Positions 56,088 through 64,000 of a stretch of 64,000 bases of DNA are shown one piece after another; the first letter of the stretch is position 1, and the number at the start of each line of letters is the position of its first letter. The stretch is from Thermohalobaculum sp965247385 (GTDB lineage Bacteria > Pseudomonadota > Alphaproteobacteria > Rhodobacterales > Rhodobacteraceae): positions 992,001-1,056,000 of the forward strand of contig CBDFHG010000007.1 of assembly GCA_965247385.1 (NCBI GenBank), in the 5' to 3' direction. The notes under the pieces are model-generated. The model was not told the DNA's origin. It saw only the letters and a list, made by a program, of their open reading frames with translations, and did not search any database. The position numbers and the translations under genes were made by a program.

Positions 56088-57122
56088 GTGAGCGAAGCAG
56101 TCGTCAAACTCTCCAATGTCTGGAAGATATTCGGCGAACGGGCGGACGAGGCGATGGCCGCGGTCAAGGCGGAAGGCCTGACAAAGCCGCAGGTTCTCGA
56201 ACGCTTCGGCTGTGTTGTCGGCGTCCAGGACGCCAGCTTCGAGGTGCCGCGCGGCGAGATCTTCTGCATCATGGGGCTGTCGGGGTCGGGCAAGTCCACC
56301 CTGGTCCGCCATGTGAACCGGCTGATCGAGCCGACCTCGGGCAAGATCGAAATCCTCGGCCGCGATGTCGGCGCGATGTCGAATTCCGAGTTGCGCCAGG
56401 TCCGCGCCCAGCAACTCGGTATGGTGTTCCAGCATATGGCGCTGATGCCGCACCGCTCGGTGCGCGACAACGTCGCCTACCCGCTGGAAATTCGCGGCAT
56501 TCCGAAATCGAAACGCTGGGCGGTGTCGGACCATGTGCTGGAACTGGTCGACCTCGTGGGCTACGAGGACCGCCTGCCCAAGGAGCTTTCGGGCGGCATG
56601 CAGCAACGCGTCGGCATCGCCCGCGCGCTGGCCGCCGACCCCGAGATCCTGCTGATGGATGAGCCGTTCTCGGCCCTCGATCCGCTGATCCGGATGCAGT
56701 TGCAGGACCAGTTCAAGGCGCTGGTGGGGCAACTCCGGAAGACCACGCTGTTCATCACCCACGACCTCGACGAGGCGATCCGCATCGGCCACCGCATCGC
56801 CATCATGAAGGATGGCGTGATCGTGCAGATTGGCACGCCGGAGGAGATCGTGATGAACCCGGTGGATGACTATGTGCGCGAGTTCGTGCAGGGCATCTCG
56901 AAGCTCAAGCTGGTCAAGGCGCATTCGATCATGGAGCCGATCGGCGCCTATTCGGGCGATCTGAATGGCGCGCCCCGGGCCGACGAGGGCGCCGATCTCG
57001 ACCAGCTCATCGACCTCGCGGTTGGCACCGATCTGCCCATCATCATCACCGATCGCGGAGCCGAAGTGGGCGTCGTCACCAAGCCGGTGCTGCTGCGTGG
57101 CATCCAGGGAGGCAAGGAATGA
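56088..57122 (+). CDS. Glycine betaine/proline-type ABC transporter ATPase (ProV/OpuAA-like)
   Basis: The 344-residue ATPase starts at GTG 56088 behind GCGGAGG. It has the about 45-residue N-terminal extension found in ProV/OpuAA proteins, Walker A GLSGSGKST (63-71), the signature LSGGMQQRVGIARAL, Walker B ILLMDEPFSALD and the H-loop ITHDLDEAI. The C-terminal part after about residue 270 is short and only weakly CBS-like. It forms the motor of the importer and overlaps the permease gene by ATGA. Confidence 0.92.
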   Translation: MSEAVVKLSNVWKIFGERADEAMAAVKAEGLTKPQVLERFGCVVGVQDASFEVPRGEIFCIMGLSGSGKSTLVRHVNRLIEPTSGKIEILGRDVGAMSNSELRQVRAQQLGMVFQHMALMPHRSVRDNVAYPLEIRGIPKSKRWAVSDHVLELVDLVGYEDRLPKELSGGMQQRVGIARALAADPEILLMDEPFSALDPLIRMQLQDQFKALVGQLRKTTLFITHDLDEAIRIGHRIAIMKDGVIVQIGTPEEIVMNPVDDYVREFVQGISKLKLVKAHSIMEPIGAYSGDLNGAPRADEGADLDQLIDLAVGTDLPIIITDRGAEVGVVTKPVLLRGIQGGKE

Positions 57123-58696
57123 CCAATATCACCGTCACCGCCGCCTCGGATATCGAGGTCGACCGCGAGGCGCTCGATGCGTCGGTCCACCGGTTCGCCG
57201 GACAGAACGGCGAATACTACGCGGGCGTCTTCCAAAAGATCCACGAGGCGACCAGTTCGATCCCCAATACCTTCAACCTCACGGCGGCGCTACTCGGCCC
57301 GGTTTGGGCCGCGATACGCGGGGTCTGGGGGATGTTCTGGGGTTTCCTGATCCTGGAGATGATCGCCTTGGTCCAGATCGGCCGCGGCGCCTGGGGTGAC
57401 CTCGGCGCGGACCAGATGGCCCGGATCGAAAAATTCACCGCCCGCGCCGCCAAGATGCGCGAGAAGGCCGAGGCCGCCCGCGCCGCCGGCGAGGACCCGA
57501 CGCGCTTCGAGGGCGTCGCCGCCAACATGGAGAAAGGAATTGTCCGGGCGCAGGAAGCCGCCGACGCCGCCAATTCTGAGGCGACAACGATCTTGCTGAC
57601 CGGGCTCGGTCTGCTTCTGGTGTTCAAGCTGGTGCAGGGCCTCTATGCTAACATATTATACGAGAAGCAGTATTCGCACTGGCGTATTACCCCGGCCACG
57701 GTGGAATCCGGTGTCAAGCAGCGCAACATGATCCTCGGAATCGTGCTGGTCGTGCTGATCGCGCCGCTGACGATCTACAAGTTCACCGCCGCCAGCCCGT
57801 ACGAGGTTCTCGAGACATTCCCGGAAAAGGCGGTCAGCGGGATATTCCTCAAAAACGAGGGCGAAACCCTGTTCACCGAACTGGCCAAATGGATGGAGCA
57901 GGGCATCGACGATGCCGCCGTTGCAGGTGCCGGCACCTTCGATTCCATCGTCTACGGCGTGCGCTCGGTTCTCGATGCGCTGACCATTGCCCTGATCGGC
58001 ACGCCTTGGCCGGTGGTGATGGTGGTGATCTGCGTCGTCGCCTGGCGGGCGGCAGGTCCGCGGGTGGCGATCTTCACCGGGGCCTCGCTCGCCTATATCG
58101 CCCTGCTCGGCTACTGGGCGGTCAGCATGGAGACTGTCGCCCTGGTGGGCGCGGCGGTGCTGATCTGCGTCGTCATTGGCATACCGCTGGGCATATGGTT
58201 CGGGAAATCCGAGCGGGCGTACCGCATCGCCGAGCCGGTGCTCGACCTGATGCAGACCCTGCCGGCCTTCGTCTACCTGATCCCGATCATCGCTTTCTTC
58301 GGCACCGGCAACCCGCCGGGTATTCTCGCCACCATCATCTTCGGCATGCCGCCGGTGATCCGGCTGACGTCGCTGGGGATGAAGGGCGTTCCGGAGAGCA
58401 TCAAGGAGGCCGCGGTGGCCTTCGGCGCTTCGCGCTGGCAGCTCTTGCGCGATGTCGAGATTCCGCTGGCGCTGCCCTCGATCATGACCGGGGTCAACCA
58501 GACTATCCTGATGTGCCTGTCGATGGTGGTGATCATCTCGCTGATCGGCGGCGGGGGCCTGGGCAAGGAGATTCTGGAGGCGCTGCAATACGCCGCCAAG
58601 GGGCCGGGGCTGTTGGGTGGCTTCGCCATCCTGTTCTGCGCCATGGTCATGGACCGGATCGCCCAGGGTGCCTTCCGCCGCCCGGACCAGAAATGA
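57119..58696 (+). CDS. Glycine betaine/proline-type ABC transporter permease (ProW-like), long N-terminus
   Basis: The 525-residue permease has a membrane segment near 60-85, a charged alanine-rich coiled coil (about 97-155, ARIEKFTARAAKMREKAEAA), another membrane segment, and then the BPD_transp_1 domain (about 320-515) with the EAA-type loop KEAAVAFGASRWQLLRDVEI. It is longer than ProW (about 350) because of the coiled-coil region, a feature of some betaine permeases in alphaproteobacteria. It is the membrane channel for the binding protein and ATPase upstream. Confidence 0.9.
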   Translation: MTNITVTAASDIEVDREALDASVHRFAGQNGEYYAGVFQKIHEATSSIPNTFNLTAALLGPVWAAIRGVWGMFWGFLILEMIALVQIGRGAWGDLGADQMARIEKFTARAAKMREKAEAARAAGEDPTRFEGVAANMEKGIVRAQEAADAANSEATTILLTGLGLLLVFKLVQGLYANILYEKQYSHWRITPATVESGVKQRNMILGIVLVVLIAPLTIYKFTAASPYEVLETFPEKAVSGIFLKNEGETLFTELAKWMEQGIDDAAVAGAGTFDSIVYGVRSVLDALTIALIGTPWPVVMVVICVVAWRAAGPRVAIFTGASLAYIALLGYWAVSMETVALVGAAVLICVVIGIPLGIWFGKSERAYRIAEPVLDLMQTLPAFVYLIPIIAFFGTGNPPGILATIIFGMPPVIRLTSLGMKGVPESIKEAAVAFGASRWQLLRDVEIPLALPSIMTGVNQTILMCLSMVVIISLIGGGGLGKEILEALQYAAKGPGLLGGFAILFCAMVMDRIAQGAFRRPDQK

Positions 58697-58716
58697 CGCA
58701 CGCAGGGAGATAACGG

Positions 58717-59729
58717 TTGGCGAAAAGCGACCATGGCAGACTTACATTGAGGGCGATCGAGATCTTCGTCGCGGTGATCGAAGAGGGTTCGTTCTCCACC
58801 GGAGCGCGGCGGCTCGGCGCCAGCACCTCGTCGGTCTCGCAACAGGTCACCAATCTCGAGGCGGCGCTGGGGCGCGGCTGATCGACCGCGCCGCCCGGCC
58901 CTTGGCGCTCACGCCGGCGGGCTATGTATTTCAGCGCCGGGCCCTTTCGATACTCGACGAGACCGCGCGCGCGCAGGTTGAACTCGCGGAACTGGAGCTG
59001 ACCAGCCTGCCCCAGTTCCGCCTATCGATGCTTGAGGATTTCGATGCCGAGGTAACCCCGGAGTTTGTGGTACGCCTGTCTGGGGCGCTGCCCGGCTGCA
59101 ACATCATCGCTCACGCTGCGCCGAGCCGCGAGAACCTCGCTGCTCTCGACTCGCGTGAGGTTGACATGGTGGTGGCCGCCGACATCGAGGCGCCGCCTGA
59201 CTGGGTTGAACAGCACCCGATCCTGCGAGATCCCTACATCCTGGTTACCGCGAAGGGTCTGCTTGCCGAGGGCGAAGACGCGGTGGCACGACTGATGACC
59301 GCACCGATGGTGCGCTACGCTTCCTCGCAGCTGATGGGCAGGCAGATCGAGACTCATCTGCGCCGCCTGCGCCTCGCCCCCACGCGGCGTTTCGAGTTCG
59401 AGTCAAACCATTCCTTGATGGCCGCGGTGGCGCAAACGAAGGGCTGGACCATCATCACGCCGCTCGGCTATCTCCGCGCGCCTCGCTTCCACGCCGCGCT
59501 CGACGCACGGCCGCTGCCATTCAAGAGCTTCACGCGCGCCCTGTCGCTGCACGCGCGGCGCGACGTGCTGGGCACCCTGCCGGGCCGCGCCGCGGGAATC
59601 CTGCGCGCGCTGATCACGGCGTATTGCATCGAGCCGGCACTGCGCGAGATGCCCTGGCTCGCCGGACAGTTCCGCGTTTTGGGCGGGGACCAGGCGCCCA
59701 CCGAAAAGCTTAGGGTAGTAGAGTCCTGA
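58717..59729 (+). pseudogene. LysR-family transcriptional regulator with frameshift
   Basis: From TTG 58717 (GGGAG eight bases before) the frame reads LTLRAIEIFVAVIEEGSFST and SSVSQQVTNLEAALG, a LysR winged helix, then stops at a TGA at 58879. The expected continuation ARLIDRAARPLALTPAG is in another frame and open to 59729. The pattern GGGGCGCGG suggests loss of one G near 58872. It lies just after the transporter genes and would have regulated them or the convergent methyltransferase. Its 3' end overlaps that gene by 20 bases. Confidence 0.82.
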
Positions 59730-61235
59730 ACCGCTGCCGGATCGCGGCGTCGGCGGCGGGATCGAGATACTCCGGATTGTGGGTCTCAAGGATCTTGCGC
59801 GCCTTCTCGCGTGCACGGGCCCGGACGTCTGGCGCGCCCTTCTCGGCCCAAGTCACCGGCGCGTCGCGGTCAGCGAGTGCCGGGAAGAAATAGTCACGTT
59901 GCATCGCAGCCATGGTGTGAGTGCTTCCGAGAAAATGCCAATCGCCCAACACCGCCTCGCGGATGGCGTCAAAACCCAGCGTCTCCCCATCGACTTCAAC
60001 GCCGCGGATGGTGCGCTGGACGTGGGAGAGCATCTCGTCGTCGAGCACGAAGGCATCGAAGCTAGCCCCGAGGAGGCTCGCCATCATGCCTGCGCTCTCG
60101 TAGACCATACTTGCCCCGGCAAGCCCCGCAGTCACGGCGGCCAACGCCTTCTCGGCCCCCTCCGGGCGTCGACCGCATTGGCGTCGGCCATGGAAGCCGC
60201 GGCGCCCGAGGGCAGGCCGAGCCAGTTCGACAACTGCGCCGACGCGGCGTTCAGTACCGCGCTCTCGCCACCGCCGCCGCAGAAGGCGCCGGTGCGCAGG
60301 TCGATCACCAGTGGCCAGTTCGAGAAGATCATCGGATAGCCCGGCGCGAACACATTGACCAGAACCAGCCCCGCCAGAGTCTCGGCCAGCGATTGCGCGA
60401 GGAACCCGGCCAGTGTGGCGGGCGCCGTAGCACCAGACTGAGCGGCGATGATGTTGTTGATTGGAACGCCGCGGGCAATGCAGGCCAGCGTCACATCGAC
60501 CGCATCCTCACCATATCGGAGCGGCGAGATCACCGGCGAAATGTGTGCCTTGCAGAAAGGCCGCTTGCAAAAGCGCCCCTCGCCACCCAGCGCGATGTCG
60601 AAAATGTCGATGATAGGGTCCACATGAGCGCCAAGGGTGAAGGAGGTGCCCACCGGCTTCGTGGTGCCCTTCAGCAGCGCGTAGGCGGTGTTAACGTCGA
60701 GATCGAATACGTCTGCCACGTCGGTCGCCACACAGCAGCGGGTGAACCAGCTGATATTGGTCAGCCGGTCCGCGAGGCGGGCGAAGTCGTACAGGTCGCG
60801 CAGGGTCGAGGGACGGTAGAGCCCGGTGTCGAGGTCGAGCGTCTGCACCGCGGCACCGCCGGTCCCGAAATAAACCCGGTCGCCGCCGATCTCGAAGTCG
60901 TGGCGGGGGTCGCGACCGTAAAAGACGAAGGACTTGCAGGCGCGGGCCACGATGTCGTTGACCATTGTGCAGGGGAAAGCAAGGCGGGCGAGTTCGTTGA
61001 CATGGGCCCCGCAGGCGAGTGCGGCCTCTAACAGCCTTGGCGTCGCCTCGCCCACGCCAAGTTCCGCCAGAAGCCGCAGGGCGGTGTCGTAGATCGCCCG
61101 GATATCGGCCTCGGTCAGCGGCGCGTAGCGGCCGCCCCGCTGACCCGGGGGCGCGGGATTGACCTCTGGGGTTGCCGCCGTCCGCGCAGCGGTGCGCGCC
61201 GAGCGGCCGCGACGCACGCTCCTCGGCTCTTCCAT
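59710..61235 (-). pseudogene. Trimethylamine/betaine methyltransferase MttB family, frameshifted
   Basis: From ATG 61235 (GAAGG before it) the product shows the MttB family pattern: YGRDPRHDFEIGGDRVYFGT, AHISPVISPLRYGEDAV and GAFCGGGGESAVLNAASAQL. After ADANAVDAR a one-base loss near 60160 shifts the frame; the rest (EKALAAVTAGLAG, SMVYESAGMMASLLG to QRFRTLLP) is open to 59710. There is no in-frame amber codon before the shift, so this is the non-pyrrolysine type, which includes glycine betaine methyltransferases. These pass methyl groups to a corrinoid protein. A sequencing error instead of a real frameshift cannot be ruled out. Confidence 0.82.
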
Positions 61236-61430
61236 TACCTTCGACCCTTCCGCCGGAGGCCCCGACATCATCATCTCGTCGACGCGGCCAGGCGCGCAAG
61301 CCGCACGGCGCGGGTTTCGGTTTTCCGAACGCCCCGATCGCCTTTTCCGCAGCGATGCGGGCGCGCTTGACCCCCCGCGCACGAGCACCGACGGTCAGCG
61401 GTGGTAAGGATCGCGGACGTCGGGAACGAG
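61236..61430. other. Divergent promoter region between mttB-like and dmgdh-like genes
   Basis: The 195-bp interval separates divergent genes and should hold both promoters. The minus-strand frame of the methyltransferase stays open through most of it, but its ribosome binding site supports the start at 61235. No operator symmetry was recognised. Confidence 0.3.
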
Positions 61431-63854
61431 ATGAAAACATCAACGCGCGTTGTGGTCATTGGCGGTGGCATCGGCGGGTGCTCGGCACTCTACCACCTGA
61501 CGCAGGAAGGCTGGAGCGATGTGGTGCTGGTCGAGCGCGACGAACTGACCTCGGGCACCACCTGGCACTCCGCGGCGCAGGTGGCCAATTTCGGCGGCGT
61601 GCAGACCATGATCGGGCTCAAGAGCCACTCGATCCGGCTCTACAAGGAACTCGCCGACGACCCGGATTACCCGATCAATTATCACCACGCGACCGGCGGG
61701 TTGCGCATGGCGTCGACGCAGGATCACCTCGACGGCTACCGGCATTTCCAGTCGATGGCCAAGGGCATGGGGGTGGAGTTCGAGATTCTCGACCCGGAAG
61801 AATGCGCGCGGCGGCATCCCCTTATCACCACTGAGGGGCTGCTCGGCGCGCTCTGGGACCCGCTGGACGGCGATATTGACCCCGCCCAGCTTTGCCAGGC
61901 GCTGGCGCGGCGCGCCCGCAAGGCCGGGGCCGAGGTCTGCCGCCACACCCCCGTCACCGGCCTGACGCAAAAGCTGGGCGGCGAGTGGATCGTCCATACC
62001 TCGAAGGGCGACATCGTGTGCGAGCACATCGTCAATGCGGGCGGCTATCGTTGCAACGAACTGGGTGCAATGATGGGGGTTCAGCTTCCCGTCGTCTCGA
62101 TGGAGCACCAGTATTTCCTGACCGAGCCGATCGCGGAGATCGAGGCGCTGGACTTCCGCGTACCGCTGCTCCGATGCCCGACCGATGACTTCTACTCGCG
62201 CCAGGAGAAAAATGGTCTGCTGGTCGGGTTTTATGAACAGGACTGCCGAACCTGGGGCCTCGACGGCATCGACCCGAATTTCACCAATGCGCTTTGCCCG
62301 AACGATCCCGATCGGGTGCTCGACGTGCTGGAGGGCGTGTTCGAGCGCTTGCCCTGCCTGACCGAAACCGGCATTCACACCATCGTCAACGGCCCGATCA
62401 CCTATACCCCGGACGGCCTACCGCTGGTTGGCCAGATCCCCGGCAAGCGCAACGCCTGGTGCATCACCGGGCTGCGGGCGGGGCTGGGAGAGGGCGGCGG
62501 ACATGGCTGGCTGCTGGCTCAGCAGATTGTGCATGGCGAGGCGGAGTACGATACTTGGTGCCTCGATCCGCGCCGGTTCTCCCGATACGCCAACACCGAA
62601 TACACGGCCCTGAAGGCAATCGAGGACTACCAGAACGAGTTTCGCTTCCACCTGCCCCACGAGCACCGCCCGGCTGGGCGGCCCGTCAGGACCACGCCGC
62701 TGACCCCGGTGCTGGCCGCCAAGGGGGCCGAGTTCGGCGTCGTCAACGGCTGGGAGCGGGCGGCCTTCTACAAGCCGTCCCCCGATTTCCGCGAGACCCA
62801 TGGCTTCCGCTGGGCGAACTGGGAGCCAGTAGTCGCCGATGAGATCCGCGCGGTGCAGGAACGTGTCGGCATCATGGAGGTGAACGGCTTCAACCGCTTC
62901 GAGATCACCGGCGCAGGCGCGCGCGACTGGCTCGACGGGATGATGTGCGGGCGCACGCCGCGCCGTACCGGCAAAGTGGGGCTAGCCTATTTCCTCACCG
63001 GGAAGGGCAACGTTCTGGGCGAGGCGACGCTTGCGCTGATCGACGACGAGCGGGTGTGGTATGGCTCTGCCGCGGCGTCGGAGAACCACGACTGGGACTG
63101 GCTGACGGCGCACCTGCCCGCCGACGGCTCGGTCTCCATGCGCGCGCTGACCAACACCCACACGATCCTAGTCGTCGCGGGGCCGCGAGCGCGCGACGTG
63201 CTTGCGGCGGCCGCGCCGCGCACGGACTGGTCGGCGGCGGCGTTCCCCTGGCTTTCGGCCCGCCGGACGATCATCGGTCATGCGGAGGCGGTGGCGATGT
63301 CGGTCAGTTTCTCGGGTGAACTGGCCTGGGAGATCCATGTGCCGACAGAACAGGCCTATGCAGCCTATCTGGCGCTGACCGAGGCGGGCGCCAGGCACGG
63401 CATGACCCATTTCGGGCTCTACGCCACCGAGTCGATGCGCATCGAGAAGGGCTATCGCCACTGGAAGTCTGACCTGATCACCGAATACGACCCGTTCGAG
63501 AGCGGGCTCGAGCGGTTCGTGACCATCGACAAGCCTGGTTTTCCCGGCAAGACGGCACTGGAGGCGAAGCGCGGGGTGCCTATGCGGCGGCGCTTCGTGA
63601 CGCTCAGGATTGAATGCGACTTCGCTCCGGCCCATGCTGGCGATTCGGTAATGGCGGACGATCGGGTGGTCGGCACAGTGACCTCGGCCGCCTGGGGGCA
63701 TCGGGTCGGCGAGAACCTCGCCATGGCGTTCGTCGATCCCGACCATGCGGTCCAGGGCGTGACACTCGACGCGCTGGTGCTGGGCGAACTGCTGCCGGCG
63801 ACGGTCGTGACGCCCTGCCGCTATGACCCGGGCAACGAGAGGGTACGGGGCTGA
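61431..63854 (+). CDS. Dimethylglycine/sarcosine dehydrogenase-like flavoprotein with GcvT domain
   Basis: The 807-residue protein has a DAO-type FAD domain (VVVIGGGIGGCSALYHL, residues 7-23), a His46 in SGTTWHSAAQ that matches the covalent FAD histidine of dimethylglycine dehydrogenase, a central FAO_M-like domain, and a C-terminal GcvT/aminomethyltransferase domain (about 430-800: GFNRFEITGAGARDWLDGMM, then FSGELAWEIHVPTE and IEKGYRHWKSDL). The expected activity is oxidative N-demethylation of a betaine breakdown product, with formaldehyde captured as 5,10-methylene-tetrahydrofolate. ATG 61431 follows GGGAACGAG; a GTG start at 61401 is possible. It is intact. Confidence 0.88.
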   Translation: MKTSTRVVVIGGGIGGCSALYHLTQEGWSDVVLVERDELTSGTTWHSAAQVANFGGVQTMIGLKSHSIRLYKELADDPDYPINYHHATGGLRMASTQDHLDGYRHFQSMAKGMGVEFEILDPEECARRHPLITTEGLLGALWDPLDGDIDPAQLCQALARRARKAGAEVCRHTPVTGLTQKLGGEWIVHTSKGDIVCEHIVNAGGYRCNELGAMMGVQLPVVSMEHQYFLTEPIAEIEALDFRVPLLRCPTDDFYSRQEKNGLLVGFYEQDCRTWGLDGIDPNFTNALCPNDPDRVLDVLEGVFERLPCLTETGIHTIVNGPITYTPDGLPLVGQIPGKRNAWCITGLRAGLGEGGGHGWLLAQQIVHGEAEYDTWCLDPRRFSRYANTEYTALKAIEDYQNEFRFHLPHEHRPAGRPVRTTPLTPVLAAKGAEFGVVNGWERAAFYKPSPDFRETHGFRWANWEPVVADEIRAVQERVGIMEVNGFNRFEITGAGARDWLDGMMCGRTPRRTGKVGLAYFLTGKGNVLGEATLALIDDERVWYGSAAASENHDWDWLTAHLPADGSVSMRALTNTHTILVVAGPRARDVLAAAAPRTDWSAAAFPWLSARRTIIGHAEAVAMSVSFSGELAWEIHVPTEQAYAAYLALTEAGARHGMTHFGLYATESMRIEKGYRHWKSDLITEYDPFESGLERFVTIDKPGFPGKTALEAKRGVPMRRRFVTLRIECDFAPAHAGDSVMADDRVVGTVTSAAWGHRVGENLAMAFVDPDHAVQGVTLDALVLGELLPATVVTPCRYDPGNERVRG

Positions 63855-63859
63855 TAGCG

Positions 63860-64000
63860 ATGATCTGGCTGAAACGTCCGGCGAAGACAGTCCAGGAGGA
63901 CATCCGCGAAGCGGAGCCCGTGATGCGCGAGATTCTGGCGCGGATCGAGGAAAACGGCGAGGACGCCGCCCGCGCCGTGATCTTCGCTTTCTTCATGCTG
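63860..64000 (+). CDS. Unknown protein, N-terminus only (possibly histidinol-dehydrogenase-like)
   Basis: The frame starts at ATG 63860, six bases after the previous stop, and reads MIWLKRPAKTVQEDIREAEP, then MREILARIEENGEDAARAV before the window ends. The style (L.RP......R..V..IL..I...G..A.R) recalls the start of histidinol-dehydrogenase-like enzymes, some of which act on sulfonates or amines. The last residues (IFAFFML) do not fit that family well, so a frameshift or another family is possible. Confidence 0.4.
   Translation, partial: MIWLKRPAKTVQEDIREAEPVMREILARIEENGEDAARAVIFAFFML

Noticed and set aside
60132..61235. Pyrrolysine-type trimethylamine methyltransferase
   Set aside because: There is no in-frame amber codon in the open part of the gene. 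The break near 60160 is a frame change and not a TAG.

Overview
The window is high-GC DNA from an alphaproteobacterium, most likely Rhodobacterales or a close relative. That placement rests on gene content and gene style only: a YjbF-type lipoprotein, ATGA-coupled operons, an acetyl-type MetA, and linked hydantoinase, MttB and dimethylglycine-dehydrogenase-like genes. No rRNA or other phylogenetic marker is present. The most striking property is decay. At least 15 insertion sequences or fragments from eight or more families (IS21, IS1182, IS66, two IS1380 types, IS1595, an ISNCY-like element, IS5-like, IS3) plus two small MITE-like elements interrupt genes or each other. Many host genes carry frameshifts or nonsense codons. 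This looks like a genome in an IS-expansion phase, as in recent symbionts or host-restricted lineages (inference).

Layout. 1-3.9 kb: IS21 tail, HU-like protein, small coiled-coil membrane protein, and a yjbF lipoprotein gene split exactly at its lipobox by IS1182. 3.9-8.9 kb: hyuA and a hyuB fused in frame to a DAO-type FAD oxidoreductase, an ATP-dependent hydantoinase/oxoprolinase operon, with IS66 inserted 13 bp after its stop. 11.5-17.3 kb: an IS1380-type element interrupted by a second IS1380, then a small secreted-protein gene cut by an orphan IS66. 17-41.5 kb: an island made of metA, IS1595, IS1182 and IS1380 copies, a 3663-residue repeat adhesin/autotransporter with a 31-G tract upstream, tandem IS1380 copies, an ISNCY-like element and a second orphan IS66. 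The two ends of this island carry matching 8-bp duplications, so the secreted-protein gene at 15-17 kb continues at 41.5 kb.

41.6-47.5 kb: chimeric IS1595/IS5 transposase split by a third IS1182, two MITE-like elements, a truncated TIR gene, and an AbiE type IV toxin-antitoxin locus with intact antitoxin abiEi and destroyed toxin abiEii. 47.5-50.1 kb: kinase remnant, response regulator, response regulator fused to a class III cyclase, and a class II aldolase. 50.2-53.3 kb: half a tRNA-Lys(CTT), an intact tRNA-Lys(TTT), and IS21 and IS3 wreckage.

53.6-64 kb: a metabolic block with a DegT-type PLP enzyme, a glycine-betaine-type ABC transporter (binding protein, ATPase, permease), a frameshifted LysR regulator, a frameshifted MttB-family methyltransferase on the opposite strand, a dimethylglycine-dehydrogenase-like FAD/GcvT enzyme, and the start of another gene. 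Together with the hyuA/hyuB-oxidoreductase operon this suggests uptake and stepwise demethylation of betaine-like or N-methyl compounds, with carbon entering the folate C1 pool. Several steps look damaged in this copy.
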